Assembly (NCBI RefSeq): GCF_024734665.1
Contig: NZ_CP102931.1
Location: 2,354,001-2,418,000, forward strand
Direction: 5' to 3'
DNA from: Variovorax paradoxus
Lineage (GTDB): Bacteria > Pseudomonadota > Gammaproteobacteria > Burkholderiales > Burkholderiaceae_C
Length of the DNA stretch: 64,000 nucleotides
Part shown: positions 7,994 through 18,153 of the stretch, piece after piece
How positions within the stretch are numbered: the stretch's first letter is position 1
How the letters are laid out: every line of letters begins with the position of its first letter
Program-made: the position numbers and the translations under genes
The notes under the pieces: generated by a model
What the model saw: only the letters and a program-made list of their open reading frames with translations
Databases searched by the model: none
Told to the model about the DNA's origin: nothing

Positions 7994-8800
7994 GTGAACA
8001 AGATTTATCCCTCCGCAGACGCGGCACTCAAGGGGGTCGTGGCCGACGGGCAGATGCTCGCGGTCGGCGGCTTCGGCCTGTGCGGCATTCCCGAAGCGCT
8101 GATCGAAGCGCTCAAGGACTCCGGCGTGCAGAACCTCACCGTTGTCTCGAACAACGCGGGCGTCGACGGCTTCGGCCTCGGCAAGCTGCTGGAAACGCGC
8201 CAGATCAAGAAGATGGTCGCCTCCTACGTGGGCGAAAACAAGGAGTTCGAGCGCCAGTACCTGGCCGGCGAACTCGAGCTCGAATTCACGCCCCAGGGCA
8301 CGCTGGCCGAGAAGCTGCGCGCCGGCGGCGCGGGCATTCCGGCCTTCTTCACCAAGACCGGCGTGGGCACGCAAGTGGCCGAGGGCAAGGAACTGCGCGA
8401 GTTCGATGGCGAAACCTACGTGATGGAACGCTCGCTGCTGCCCGATGTGGCACTGGTAAAGGCCGACGTGGCCGACAAGTCGGGCAACCTGCGCTTTCGC
8501 CTGACGGCGCGCAACTTCAACCCGGCCGCCGCCATGGCCGGCAAGATCTGCATCGTCGAGGTCGAGAAGATCGTCGAGGTGGGCGAGCTGGCCCCCGATG
8601 ACATCCACCTGCCGGGCATCTACGTGCACCGCATCGTGCTCAACGCCAGCCCCGAGAAGCGCATCGAGAAGCGCACCGTGAGCGCATCGGTCGATGCCGC
8701 CGCCGCCAAGGTCGAGGCCCAGACCGCCATTGCCCAGGCCGCCGCTACCAGCGAAGTGCCGGTGCCCACCGTGCCCGCCAACAAGAAAGAAGGAGCCTGA
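7994..8800 (+). CDS. scoA: 3-oxoacid (succinyl-CoA:acetoacetate) CoA-transferase subunit A
   Basis: 268 residues, family I CoA-transferase alpha subunit: [34 protein letters not shown] and [11 protein letters not shown]. The start is GTG ([11 protein letters not shown]) after AAGGAG. Bacterial subunit A is usually about 230-235 residues; this one carries a C-terminal Ala/Val/Pro-rich tail (roughly residues 230-268), as in some Burkholderiales homologues. With ScoB it transfers CoA from succinyl-CoA to acetoacetate for ketone-body or leucine catabolism. scoB follows after one base. Confidence 0.93.
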   Translation: MNKIYPSADAALKGVVADGQMLAVGGFGLCGIPEALIEALKDSGVQNLTVVSNNAGVDGFGLGKLLETRQIKKMVASYVGENKEFERQYLAGELELEFTPQGTLAEKLRAGGAGIPAFFTKTGVGTQVAEGKELREFDGETYVMERSLLPDVALVKADVADKSGNLRFRLTARNFNPAAAMAGKICIVEVEKIVEVGELAPDDIHLPGIYVHRIVLNASPEKRIEKRTVSASVDAAAAKVEAQTAIAQAAATSEVPVPTVPANKKEGA

Positions 8801-8801
8801 G

Positions 8802-9440
<639 letters not shown>

Positions 9441-9468
9441 CAGGGCAGCGAACGCAACGACAACGAAG

Positions 9469-9500
9469 GGCAGGGCCGCGAGAGCGGGCCCTGCCTTTTT
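9469..9500 (+). terminator. Rho-independent terminator after scoB
   Basis: A perfect 9-bp stem GGCAGGGCC / GGCCCTGCC around a 9-base loop is followed by TTTTT. It lies 28 bases after the scoB stop and 18 bases before the next coding start. Confidence 0.9.
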
Positions 9501-9517
9501 CTTTGGAGCACACAGGA

Positions 9518-10897
9518 ATGAATGCGAACGAAGTTCTGGACGGCATCTGGCGGCAGGCGGGCCTGCCCGCGGAAGCCTTGCCATTTGCGCGGCTCACGGG
9601 CGCCGACCCGGTGCTGCCGTCGTCTTTCGCGGTCGGCGTGGCGGCGCAGAGCACCATCGCTGCGGCGGCGTTGGCTTCCTGCGAGCTCGGGCACCTGCGA
9701 GGTTCGCCGCGCCAGCAGGTCGGCGTCGACATGCAGCATGCAGCACTCGACTGCACCGGCTGGTTCAGCCTCGACGGGCGCGTGCCCGATCCGTGGGACA
9801 CCTTCTCGGGGCTATACCGCTGCGCCGACGGCTGGGTGCGCATTCACGCGAACTTTGCGCATCACCGCGATGGGGCGTTGCGGCTGATGAAGCTGGACCC
9901 GGCCACTGCTACGCGTGCCGAGGCCGAGGCGGTGATGGCGACTTGGCGCGCGCATGAATTCGAGGATGCGTCCGCTGCACAAGGGCTGGTGGCAACCGCG
10001 CTGCGCCGCTTCGACGAGTGGGACGCCACGCCGCAAGGCCGGGCCATTGCGGCGCAACCGCTCTTCACCATCGAACGCATCGGCGACGCACCGCCGCTCG
10101 CGCTGTCGCCGCTGCGCGAGGACCAGCGGCCGCTGACGGGTGTGCGCGTGCTCGACCTGACACGCATCCTCGCGGGCCCGGTCGGTGGCCGCGCGCTGGC
10201 GGCGTACGGCGCCGACGTGATGCTCGTCAATTCACCGAACCTGCCGAACATCGAATCCATCGCCGACACCAGCCGCGGCAAGCTGTCGACGCACGTGGAC
10301 CTGCGCACCGACGAGGGCCGCGCCGCGCTGCGGCAGCTCGCCACGCAGGCGCATGTCTTCGTGCAGGGCTACCGGCCCGGCGGCGTCGCATCGCTGGGTT
10401 TCGGGTCGGCGGAGCTGGCGCGGTTGCGGCCGGGCATCGTGTGCGTGTCTCTGACGGCCTACGGCACCCAGGGGCCGTGGGCCAATCGCCGTGGTTTCGA
10501 TTCGCTCGTGCAGACCGCAATGGGCTTCAACCACGCCGAAGGCGAGGCCGCCGGAGACGGCAAGCCGAAGCCACTGCCAATGCAGATCCTCGACGAAGCG
10601 ACCGGCTACCTGATCGCATTCGGTGCCGCCGCTGCGCTGTGGCGACAGCAGCAGGAGGGCGGCAGCTGGCACGTGCAGGTGTCGCTGGCGCAGACGGGGC
10701 AGTGGCTGCGCAGCCTCGGTCGCGTGCCGGGTGGCTTGTCGATTGCAAGACCTGACCTCAAGCCGTACGTCGAGACCTCGGCCTCCGGCTTCGGCGAACT
10801 GGCCGCGCTGCGCCACAGCGCGCAGCTGTCGCGAACGCCCGCAGGATGGGCGCGACCCTCGATGCCGCCGGGCAGCCACCCGGCGGTGTGGCCCTAG
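9518..10897 (+). CDS. CaiB/BaiF CoA-transferase built from two partial copies
   Basis: 459 residues with an unusual order. Residues 1-200 resemble the back part of a family III enzyme (core helix, then small domain: FSGLYRCADGWVRIHANF). Residues about 205-440 resemble the front part (LTGVRVLDLTRILAGPVGG, HVFVQGYRPGG, ending in a sequence like the opening of the N-terminal half again). The catalytic Asp is present in the second part (GFDSLVQ, Asp328). Two incomplete copies fused this way could rebuild one complete unit. Substrate unknown. Start chosen at ATG after ACAGGA; it meets the aminotransferase tail to tail with a 4-base overlap. Confidence 0.85.
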   Translation: MNANEVLDGIWRQAGLPAEALPFARLTGADPVLPSSFAVGVAAQSTIAAAALASCELGHLRGSPRQQVGVDMQHAALDCTGWFSLDGRVPDPWDTFSGLYRCADGWVRIHANFAHHRDGALRLMKLDPATATRAEAEAVMATWRAHEFEDASAAQGLVATALRRFDEWDATPQGRAIAAQPLFTIERIGDAPPLALSPLREDQRPLTGVRVLDLTRILAGPVGGRALAAYGADVMLVNSPNLPNIESIADTSRGKLSTHVDLRTDEGRAALRQLATQAHVFVQGYRPGGVASLGFGSAELARLRPGIVCVSLTAYGTQGPWANRRGFDSLVQTAMGFNHAEGEAAGDGKPKPLPMQILDEATGYLIAFGAAAALWRQQQEGGSWHVQVSLAQTGQWLRSLGRVPGGLSIARPDLKPYVETSASGFGELAALRHSAQLSRTPAGWARPSMPPGSHPAVWP

Positions 10898-12063
10898 GCG
10901 CCCAGCGCAGCCCGCACCTTGTCTCCCAACCCGCGCAGCCGCTCCACCGGCTCGTTGGAAAACACAAAGCGCAAGTATTGCGCGCCGTGCGTCTCGCCCC
11001 AGCCTTGCATCGCCGTGGCGCAGACGCGATGCGACAGCAGGCGCTGCGACAGTGTCTGCCCGTCGATGCCGAAGTCGCTCGTGCGCAGCAGCAGCGACCA
11101 GCCGCCGCCCGGCACACCCACGGGCAGGCCGCGAAGTTCGTCCAGCACCGCGTCACGCCGCCGCTCCAGCTCGCCTACGTACGGCGCGAGCGTGCGCACC
11201 GATTGCTCCAGCGCCGTTGCCACCGCATCCTGAGCGATGCCGACCGGCACCACCACATTGGCCAGCGATACGGCCACGAGATCGGGCATGTAGCTCTCGG
11301 GCGCCACGGTCCAGCCGACGCGCCAGCCGATCATGCGCAGTTCCTTGGCCGACGAGCCCACGGTGATGGTGCGCCCGGCCATGCCGGGCAATCCTGCCGG
11401 GTGGATCACTTGCCGGCCGTCGAACAGCAGGCGTTCCATGGCGCTGTCGAGGATCAGCGTCAGGTCGTGCTGCACGCACAGCGCGGCGATGGCGCGCCAG
11501 TCTTCTTCATCGAAGCAGCTGCCCGTGGGCATCGAGGGCGACATCAGCAGCATCACGCGCACGCGGGGGCTGATGGCGGTGTGCAGCGCGGCGCGATCGA
11601 GCTTCCATTCGCCACCGGGGGTGAACTGGAACGGCACGTACTTCGGCGTGCCGCCGGCGAGGCGGATGCGATTGAGCAGCCCCGCGTAGGTCGGATCGGT
11701 CACCAGCACTTCGTCGCCCACCTCGACCGTCGCGAGCAGCGCGTTGAGGATGCCCGAGAGTCCGCCTGCCGAGATCACGCAGTTGCGTGCGCCGCTATAC
11801 GCCACGCCCGACAGCGCGGACACATGCCGCGCCGCCACGTCGCGCAATCGAGACTGGCCGACGAAGGGCAAGTAGCTGTTGTCCGAGTCTTCCGAGGCGG
11901 CACGCACGGTGCGCGCGATGGCTTCGGGGTCGGGAGGGATGTCGACGTCGAGGTTTTCGAGCCGAAGAAACGGCGGGCCATCGGCGTCGTCGGCGATGGC
12001 GCCCATGCGGTCGACGCCGATGCCTGCGATGTGTTCAAGACGTGCGGGGCGGTGGCGTGGCAT
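10894..12063 (-). CDS. PLP-dependent class I/II aminotransferase
   Basis: 389 residues, fold type I. Seen: ISAGGLSGILNALLATV (cofactor phosphate region), DPTYAGLLNRIRLAGG, and the Schiff-base lysine motif GSSAKELRMIGWRVGW. The Asp of the usual NPNNPTG region is altered to SPSMPTGSCF, so the substrate carboxylate region is divergent. Substrate not predictable; it resembles aspartate/aromatic aminotransferase relatives annotated only by class. It lies downstream of the LysR gene on the same strand (30-base gap) and may be in its operon. Confidence 0.9.
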   Translation of the reverse strand: MPRHRPARLEHIAGIGVDRMGAIADDADGPPFLRLENLDVDIPPDPEAIARTVRAASEDSDNSYLPFVGQSRLRDVAARHVSALSGVAYSGARNCVISAGGLSGILNALLATVEVGDEVLVTDPTYAGLLNRIRLAGGTPKYVPFQFTPGGEWKLDRAALHTAISPRVRVMLLMSPSMPTGSCFDEEDWRAIAALCVQHDLTLILDSAMERLLFDGRQVIHPAGLPGMAGRTITVGSSAKELRMIGWRVGWTVAPESYMPDLVAVSLANVVVPVGIAQDAVATALEQSVRTLAPYVGELERRRDAVLDELRGLPVGVPGGGWSLLLRTSDFGIDGQTLSQRLLSHRVCATAMQGWGETHGAQYLRFVFSNEPVERLRGLGDKVRAALGA

Positions 12064-12093
12064 GGGGCGGGTCTCCGTGTGTTGGGGGGCTGG

Positions 12094-13050
12094 CTACGGG
12101 GTTGGCCTGCGCGGGCGGGCCGGGCGCTGCTGCTGTGACGCGCCATTCTCATCGCCGGGCGGGGCCAGAAGCAACAGCGCCTGCCGCGCCTGCACCGTCT
12201 CGCGCAGGAAGTTCCATACCGTCTGCATGCGCCCCAGATGCTTGGTCTCTGCCGGCATCGACATCCAGAACGTGCGCGTGAAGTTCGCTTGCCCCGGCAG
12301 CACGGGCTTCAGCGCGCTGTCGTTCTCCGCGATGAAGGCCGGCAGCACCGCGATGCCCGCGCCAGCCACCACCGCGCTGTGCTGCGCGAGCACGCTGGTG
12401 CTGCGCAGCGCGAAGGCGTCGGGGCGGTGCAGCTCGTCGAGGTACTGCAGTTCCTTGCTGAAGAGCAGGTCGTCGACGTAGCTGATGAAAGTGTGGCCGC
12501 GCAGGTCTTCGCGCGTCTTGATGGGCTTGTGCGCGGCCAGATATTTTTTCGATGCGTAGAGCCGCAGCGTGTAGTCGGTGAGCTTGGTGACCACCACCGG
12601 CCCGCGCGCCGGACGTTCGAGCGAGATGACGATGTCGGCCTCGCGCCGCGACAGATGCACGAGGCGCGGCATCGCGAGCAGATCGATGGTGAGCTTCGGA
12701 TGCTGCACCGCGAACAACGCCAGCTGCGGTGCCAGCACCACCGTGCCGAAGCCCTCGGTCGCGCCGATGCGCACCAGCCCCGACAGGCCTTCCTGCGAAG
12801 CCGGCGCTGCGCTTTCCACGGTGCGGAAAGCGCTCTCCATTGCCTCGACCTGAGGCTGCAGCCGCCGGCCCGCCTCGGTGAGCCGGTGGCCGCCCGATTC
12901 ACGCGAGAACAGCGGGGCGCCGACTTCCTTTTCAAGTGCCTGGATACGGCGCGCCACTGTGGTGTGGTCGACCTCGAGCCGGCGTGCCGCGCTCATCAGC
13001 GTGCCCGAGCGCGCCAGCTCCAGAAAGTACCGCAGGTTGTCCCAGTCCAT
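12094..13050 (-). CDS. LysR-family regulator of the valine (mms) operon
   Basis: 318 residues: winged helix MDWDNLRYFLELARSGTLMSAARRLEVDHTTVARRIQALE at residues 1-40, then a LysR effector domain (GLSGLVRIGATEGFGTVVL, DIVISLERP). A longer frame begins 18 codons upstream, but the MDW start matches the family. It is divergent from mmsA, with 152 bases between starts, so it is the likely regulator of the mmsA-acd-hibch-mmsB operon (inference). The C-terminal tail is Gln/Arg/Pro-rich and probably disordered. Confidence 0.9.
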   Translation of the reverse strand: MDWDNLRYFLELARSGTLMSAARRLEVDHTTVARRIQALEKEVGAPLFSRESGGHRLTEAGRRLQPQVEAMESAFRTVESAAPASQEGLSGLVRIGATEGFGTVVLAPQLALFAVQHPKLTIDLLAMPRLVHLSRREADIVISLERPARGPVVVTKLTDYTLRLYASKKYLAAHKPIKTREDLRGHTFISYVDDLLFSKELQYLDELHRPDAFALRSTSVLAQHSAVVAGAGIAVLPAFIAENDSALKPVLPGQANFTRTFWMSMPAETKHLGRMQTVWNFLRETVQARQALLLLAPPGDENGASQQQRPARPRRPTP

Positions 13051-13100
13051 GTGCTCTCGTGTCTCCGGTTTGAGGCTCTGCATTTTTGCAAAGCGGCCGC

Positions 13101-13131
13101 GCATATTTGTCTATTGTCATGGCAAATCTGC
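13101..13131. promoter_or_regulatory. Candidate operator between the LysR gene and mmsA
   Basis: GCATATTTGTC (13101-13111) and GGCAAATCTGC (13121-13131) form an inverted repeat matching at 9 of 11 positions, centres 20 bp apart (two helical turns). It lies in the divergent LysR/mmsA gap. Further TTTGC/GCAAA half-sites lie at 13085-13092. Confidence 0.4.
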
Positions 13132-13202
13132 AAAGCTAGGATGCGTGACCGAACGGCCAGACCGGCACCCGAATTTCACCGGATTCACAGGAGACAAACC
13201 CC

Positions 13203-14726
13203 ATGGACGCCACCACCACGCCCTCGACCCAGGTCGCCACCGTCAAATTGCTGATCGGCGGCAAGCTCGTCGAATCGAAGACCACCGAATGGCGCGACGT
13301 CGTCAACCCGGCCACGCAGCAGGTGCTGGCCCGCGTGCCCTTCGCGACGCCGGCCGAGCTGGATGCCGCCGTGGCTTCCGCCAAGGAAGCCTTCAAGACC
13401 TGGCGCAAGACGCCCATCGGCGCGCGCGCCCGCATCTTCCTGAAGCTGCAGCAACTCATTCGCGAACACATGGGCGAGCTCGCCGCGATCCTCACGGCCG
13501 AGCAGGGCAAGACGCTGCCTGATGCCGAAGGTGACGTGTTCCGCGGCCTCGAAGTGGTCGAGCATGCATCGAACATCGGCAACCTGCAGCTCGGCGAGCT
13601 GGCCAACAACGTGGCCAACGGTGTCGACACCTACACGCTGCTGCAGCCGCTGGGCGTATGCGCCGGCATCACGCCGTTCAATTTCCCGGCCATGATCCCG
13701 CTGTGGATGTTCCCGATGGCCATCGTCACCGGCAACACCTTCGTGCTGAAGCCCTCCGAGCAAGACCCGATGGTCACCATGCGCCTGTGCGAGCTGGCGC
13801 TCGAAGCCGGCATTCCGCCCGGCGTGCTGAACGTGGTGCACGGCGGCGAGGCGATCGTCAACGGCATCTGCGATCACAAGGACATCAAGGCGATCAGCTT
13901 CGTGGGCTCGACCAAGGTCGGCACGCACGTCTACAACCGTGCCACGCTGAACGGCAAGCGCGCGCAATGCATGATGGGTGCGAAGAACCACGCCATCGTG
14001 ATGCCTGATGCGAACAAGGAGCAGACGCTCAACGCACTGGCAGGCGCGAGTTTCGGTGCAGCCGGCCAACGCTGCATGGCCGTGTCGGTCGCGGTGCTGG
14101 TTGGCGAGGCGCGCAACTGGGTGCCCGAACTCATCGAGAAGGCCAAGACGCTGAAGATCGGCGCCGGCACCGAGAAGGGCGTGGACGTGGGCCCGCTGGT
14201 TTCGTGCGCAGCGTACGACCGCGTCAACAGTCTCATCGAACGCGGCGAGGCTGACGGCGCCAAGCTCGTGCTCGACGGCCGCAAGCCCACCGTACCCGGC
14301 TACGAGAAGGGCAACTTCGTCGGCCCGACGATCTTCACCGGCGTGAAGCCCGGCATGACGATCTATGACCAGGAAGTGTTCGGGCCGGTGCTGTGCATTG
14401 CCGATGCAGAGAACATCGACGAAGCCATCGAGCTGATCAACAGCAATCCGAACGGCAATGGCACCGCGATCTTCACGCAGTCGGGCGCAGCGGCGCGCCG
14501 CTTCCAGGAAGACATCGACGTGGGTCAGGTCGGCATCAACGTGCCGATTCCGGTGCCGGTTCCGATGTTCTCGTTCACCGGCTCGCGGGCGTCGAAGCTG
14601 GGCGACCTGGGGCCGTACGGCAAGCAAGTCATCATGTTCTACACGCAGACCAAGACGGTGACGGCGCGCTGGTTCGACGACAGCACCGTCTCGCACGGCG
14701 TCAACACGACGATCAGCCTCAAGTAA
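13203..14726 (+). CDS. mmsA: CoA-acylating methylmalonate-semialdehyde dehydrogenase
   Basis: 507 residues, aldehyde dehydrogenase superfamily. Seen: [13 protein letters not shown] at the start, [16 protein letters not shown] (MmsA-type substrate region), VGSTKVG (NAD region), and the catalytic cysteine in [11 protein letters not shown] (Cys291). It converts methylmalonate semialdehyde to propionyl-CoA, CO2 and NADH, the last specific step of valine breakdown, in the cytosol. It is first in a four-gene operon and lies divergent from its LysR regulator. Confidence 0.95.
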   Translation: MDATTTPSTQVATVKLLIGGKLVESKTTEWRDVVNPATQQVLARVPFATPAELDAAVASAKEAFKTWRKTPIGARARIFLKLQQLIREHMGELAAILTAEQGKTLPDAEGDVFRGLEVVEHASNIGNLQLGELANNVANGVDTYTLLQPLGVCAGITPFNFPAMIPLWMFPMAIVTGNTFVLKPSEQDPMVTMRLCELALEAGIPPGVLNVVHGGEAIVNGICDHKDIKAISFVGSTKVGTHVYNRATLNGKRAQCMMGAKNHAIVMPDANKEQTLNALAGASFGAAGQRCMAVSVAVLVGEARNWVPELIEKAKTLKIGAGTEKGVDVGPLVSCAAYDRVNSLIERGEADGAKLVLDGRKPTVPGYEKGNFVGPTIFTGVKPGMTIYDQEVFGPVLCIADAENIDEAIELINSNPNGNGTAIFTQSGAAARRFQEDIDVGQVGINVPIPVPVPMFSFTGSRASKLGDLGPYGKQVIMFYTQTKTVTARWFDDSTVSHGVNTTISLK

Positions 14727-14738
14727 GAAGTCCGCCGG

Positions 14739-15893
14739 ATGGACTTCGAACTTTCCGAAGAGCAGCGCGCCTTTGCACAGAGTGCGCGCGACTTTGCACA
14801 GGCCGAGTTCGCGCCGCATGCGGCGCTGTGGGACGCCGAGGCCATCTTCCCGAAGGAGGCCATCGCAAAGGCCGGCGAGCTGGGCTTCTGCGGCCTCTAC
14901 GCGCCCGAGCGAGTCGGTGGCCTCGGCCTGCCGCGACTCGACGCAGCGCTGGTGTTCGAGGAGATGGCCGCGGTCGACCCTTCGACCACGGCCTTCATCA
15001 CGATCCACAACATGGCGACGTGGATGCTCGGCACCTGGGCGACCGATGCGGTGGCGCAGCAGTGGGGCGAAGAACTGACGAGCGGGCGCAAGCTCGCTTC
15101 GTACTGCCTGACCGAGCCCGGCGCCGGATCGGACGCGGGCTCGCTCAAGACGCGTGCCGAGTTGCAGGGCGCCGAGTACGTCATCAACGGCGGCAAGGCC
15201 TTCATCTCGGGCGCGGGCTCGACCGACGTGCTGGTGCTGATGGCACGCACGGGGGGCGCGGGCGCGAGTGGCATCTCGGCCTTCGCGGTGCCGGCTGATG
15301 CGCCGGGCATCAGCTACGGCAAGAAGGAGCACAAGATGGGCTGGAACAGCCAGCCCACGCGCGCCATCAATTTCGACAACGTGCGCATCCCCGCGCAGAA
15401 CCTGCTGGGCAAGGAAGGCGAGGGCTTTCGCATTGCCATGAAGGGGCTGGACGGCGGGCGCATCAACATCGCGACCTGCTCGGTGGGCGCGGCGCAGGGC
15501 GCGCTGGATGCAGCGCGTCGCTACCTGCACGAGCGCCAGCAGTTCGGCAAGCCGCTGGCGAGCTTCCAGGCGCTGCAGTTCAAGCTGGCCGACATGGCGA
15601 CCGAACTGGTCGCCGCGCGGCAGATGGTGCGGCTCGCGGCATCGAAGCTCGATGCCGGCCATGCCGATGCGAGCACCTATTGCGCGATGGCCAAGCGCTT
15701 CGCGACCGATGCGGGCTTCAACGTCTGCAACGACGCGCTGCAGCTGCATGGCGGCTATGGCTATCTCAGCGAGTTCCCGCTGGAGCGGCTGGTTCGCGAT
15801 GCGCGCGTGCACCAGATCCTCGAAGGCACCAACGAGATCATGCGCGTGATCGTTGCGCGAAAATTGCTGGAAGGGGACAGCGATATCCGCTGA
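14739..15893 (+). CDS. Acyl-CoA dehydrogenase, likely isobutyryl-CoA specific
   Basis: 384 residues, complete FAD acyl-CoA dehydrogenase: MDFELSEEQRAFAQSARDFA, the signature CLTEPGAGSDAGSLKT, GISYGKKEHKMGWNSQPT, and the catalytic Glu in ILEGTNEIMRVIVARKLLE near the C terminus. It starts 12 bases after mmsA. Its place between mmsA and a 3-hydroxyisobutyryl-CoA hydrolase makes isobutyryl-CoA the expected substrate, giving methacrylyl-CoA. The specificity is inferred from context. Confidence 0.93.
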   Translation: MDFELSEEQRAFAQSARDFAQAEFAPHAALWDAEAIFPKEAIAKAGELGFCGLYAPERVGGLGLPRLDAALVFEEMAAVDPSTTAFITIHNMATWMLGTWATDAVAQQWGEELTSGRKLASYCLTEPGAGSDAGSLKTRAELQGAEYVINGGKAFISGAGSTDVLVLMARTGGAGASGISAFAVPADAPGISYGKKEHKMGWNSQPTRAINFDNVRIPAQNLLGKEGEGFRIAMKGLDGGRINIATCSVGAAQGALDAARRYLHERQQFGKPLASFQALQFKLADMATELVAARQMVRLAASKLDAGHADASTYCAMAKRFATDAGFNVCNDALQLHGGYGYLSEFPLERLVRDARVHQILEGTNEIMRVIVARKLLEGDSDIR

Positions 15894-15920
15894 GGCCCCG
15901 CATCCAGAACCCTCAAGACA

Positions 15921-17036
15921 ATGACCGACTCCGTAGTTCTCTTCGACGAAATCAAGACCGCCGGTGGCCAGCGCTTTGCCGTGGCCACGCTCAACGCACC
16001 GGCTTCGCTCAACGCGCTGTCCGTGGACATGGTGCGCCTGCTCACGCCCAAGCTGCGCGACTGGGCTGCCGACGCCGGCATCGTCGGCGTGCTGCTGCAG
16101 GCCGCGGGCGAAAAGGCCTTCTGTGCCGGCGGCGACCTGCGCCAGCTCTACCAGACGCTGCTCGACTGCGGCCCCGCGCGCAACACCTACGCCGAAGATT
16201 TTTTCCGCGAAGAGTACGAGCTCGACTACCTGATCCACACCTTCCCCAAGCCCTTCCTGTGCTGGGGCCACGGCATCGTGATGGGCGGCGGCGTGGGCCT
16301 GCTGGCCGGTGCGTCGCACCGCGTGATGACGCTGCAAAGCCGCATCGCGATGCCCGAGATCAACATCGGCCTGTACCCCGACGTGGGCGGCAGCTGGTTC
16401 CTGCGCCGGACTCCTGGCCGCACGGGGCTGTTCCTCGCGCTCACGGCCGCCAACGTGAATGCCGCAGACACCATTTTTTGCGGGCTCGCCGATGTGCTGG
16501 TGCCGCAGGAGCGCAAGGGCGAAGTGCTCGAAGCCATCGGCGCCACGCAGTGGGCAGGCGAGCAGAAGGCCGATCGCGCCACGCTGTCGCGCATCCTCGC
16601 CAAGGCGGGCGAGAGCGCCGAGATGCCGGCGTCGAAGGTGCGCGAGCACTACGACACCATCAATGCCCTGATGGCCGGCGACGACCTGCTCGACATTGCG
16701 AAGCGCCTGCGCGACCTGCAAAGCGACGACGCATGGCTGCAGACGGCGGCCAAGACCTTCGCCAAGGGCGCGCCGAGTTCGGCTGCGCTGAGCTTCGAGC
16801 TGTGGCAGCGCGTGCTGCGCATGTCGCTGGCTGAAGTGTTTCGCCTCGAATACTGGGCTTCGCTCGGCTTCTGCGCGCACAAGGACTTTGCCGAAGGCAT
16901 CCGCGCTGTGCTGGTCGACAAGGACCGCAACCCGCGCTGGAGCCCGGCCACGCTCGACGAGATCACGCCCGCCTTCATCGAAGACCACCTGCGCCCGCGC
17001 GGCGAAATGCCTGCCGAGCTGGCGTCGCTGGTCTGA
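15921..17036 (+). CDS. 3-hydroxyisobutyryl-CoA hydrolase (enoyl-CoA hydratase family)
   Basis: 371 residues, longer than simple enoyl-CoA hydratases (about 260) and the right size for 3-hydroxyisobutyryl-CoA hydrolase. Seen: KAFCAGGDLRQLYQTLLDCG, the oxyanion/CoA loop WGHGIVMGGGVGLLAGASHRV, and the PEINIGLYPDVGGSWFL motif typical of HIBCH. It releases CoA from 3-hydroxyisobutyryl-CoA. No separate methacrylyl-CoA hydratase is in this operon, so that step must be served from elsewhere or by a broad enzyme. Confidence 0.9.
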   Translation: MTDSVVLFDEIKTAGGQRFAVATLNAPASLNALSVDMVRLLTPKLRDWAADAGIVGVLLQAAGEKAFCAGGDLRQLYQTLLDCGPARNTYAEDFFREEYELDYLIHTFPKPFLCWGHGIVMGGGVGLLAGASHRVMTLQSRIAMPEINIGLYPDVGGSWFLRRTPGRTGLFLALTAANVNAADTIFCGLADVLVPQERKGEVLEAIGATQWAGEQKADRATLSRILAKAGESAEMPASKVREHYDTINALMAGDDLLDIAKRLRDLQSDDAWLQTAAKTFAKGAPSSAALSFELWQRVLRMSLAEVFRLEYWASLGFCAHKDFAEGIRAVLVDKDRNPRWSPATLDEITPAFIEDHLRPRGEMPAELASLV

Positions 17037-17076
17037 GTTTCATCATTTCCCGCACAGAACAACGGAGACAAGACAA

Positions 17077-17973
17077 ATGAAGATCGCATTCATCGGCCTC
17101 GGCAACATGGGCGGCCCGATGGCCCTGAACCTGCTCAAGGCCGGCCACACGCTCAGCGCCTTCGACCTCTCGGCCGAGGCCTGCAAGAAATTCGGCGGCG
17201 ATGGGCTGCCCATTGCCGCTTCGGCTGCAGAAGCGGTGGTTGACGCCGAGGTTGTCATCAGCATGCTGCCGGCCAGCGCGCACGTGGAGGGTCTGTTTCT
17301 CGGCGGCGCCGGCAAGCCCGGCCTGCTCGACAGCATTCGCGCCGGCACGCTGGTGATCGACAGCAGCACCATCGCCGCAGCCACGTCGCGCAAGGTGGCC
17401 GAAGCGGCCGGCGCCAAGGGCATCGCGATGATCGATGCGCCAGTGTCGGGCGGCACCGGCGGCGCGATCGCCGGCACGCTGACCTTCATGGTCGGCGGCG
17501 AGACGCAAGACCTGGAGCGTGCGCGCCCGGTGCTCGAGAAGATGGGTGCCAACATCTTCCACGCCGGCGCGGCCGGTGCGGGGCAGACCGCGAAGATCTG
17601 CAACAACATGCTGCTCGGCATTTTGATGATCGGCACGTCGGAGGCGCTGGCGCTGGGCGTGGCCAACGGGCTCGATCCGAAGGTGCTGTCGGAGATCATG
17701 CGCCGCAGCTCGGGCGGCAACTGGGCGCTGGAAAAGTACAACCCGATGCCCGGCGTGATGGAAACCTCTCCCGCCTCGAAGAACTATGCCGGCGGCTTTG
17801 GCACCGACCTGATGCTCAAGGACCTGGGGCTCGCGCAGGAAAACGCTACCGCTGTGCGCGCAGCGACGCCGCTGGGTGGGTTGGCGCGCAGCCTGTATGC
17901 GGCACACAGCCTCGCGGGGCACGGCGCACTCGATTTCTCGAGCGTGCTGAAGCTGGTGCAGAAGGCGTCCTGA
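17077..17973 (+). CDS. mmsB: 3-hydroxyisobutyrate dehydrogenase
   Basis: 298 residues, beta-hydroxyacid dehydrogenase family: NAD-binding FIGLGNMGGPMALNLLKAGH at the start, IDAPVSGGTGGAIAGTL (substrate loop), and the catalytic lysine in GAGQTAKICNNMLLG, near residue 173. It oxidises 3-hydroxyisobutyrate to methylmalonate semialdehyde, the substrate of MmsA encoded upstream. The start ATGAAGATC follows ACGGAGAC. It is the last gene of the valine operon; no terminator hairpin is evident after it. Confidence 0.95.
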   Translation: MKIAFIGLGNMGGPMALNLLKAGHTLSAFDLSAEACKKFGGDGLPIAASAAEAVVDAEVVISMLPASAHVEGLFLGGAGKPGLLDSIRAGTLVIDSSTIAAATSRKVAEAAGAKGIAMIDAPVSGGTGGAIAGTLTFMVGGETQDLERARPVLEKMGANIFHAGAAGAGQTAKICNNMLLGILMIGTSEALALGVANGLDPKVLSEIMRRSSGGNWALEKYNPMPGVMETSPASKNYAGGFGTDLMLKDLGLAQENATAVRAATPLGGLARSLYAAHSLAGHGALDFSSVLKLVQKAS

Positions 17974-17991
17974 GCCGGACGCTGGCGGTGG

Positions 17992-18153
17992 TCAGCCGTA
18001 GTGGGAGTGCAGGGCCCAAAGCAGGCCGATCACCACCACGAACAACACGGTGAAAAGCACCCAGGCGCGCATGATCGCCTGGTTTTCCGTGATTTCGGCA
18101 GGTGCAGCCGATGCGGGAGGCGGGTTAGGAGCGGCGGGCGGTGCTTGGGTCAT
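17992..18153 (-). CDS. Small membrane protein, unknown function
   Basis: 53 residues: a Pro/Ala-rich N-terminal 20 residues, a short polar piece (EITENQAIMRA) and one clear membrane segment (WVLFTVLFVVVIGLLWAL, residues 31-48) ending HSHYG. The start lies inside the 3' end of the MFS gene (29-base overlap, same strand), suggesting translational coupling. There is no strong ribosome-binding site. No family recognised; the size and layout suggest an accessory peptide for the transporter (inference). Confidence 0.55.
   Translation of the reverse strand: MTQAPPAAPNPPPASAAPAEITENQAIMRAWVLFTVLFVVVIGLLWALHSHYG

Noticed and set aside
12094..13104. Longer N terminus for the mms LysR regulator from 13104
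   Set aside because: The extra 18 residues are not part of the LysR fold; MDWDNLRY at 13050 is the usual start.
13185..16988. A 1267-residue open frame on the minus strand across the mms operon
   Set aside because: It lies opposite mmsA, the acyl-CoA dehydrogenase and the hydrolase, which have clear catalytic motifs; the frame is rich in Arg, His and Ala and has no known domain. It is a high-GC codon shadow.
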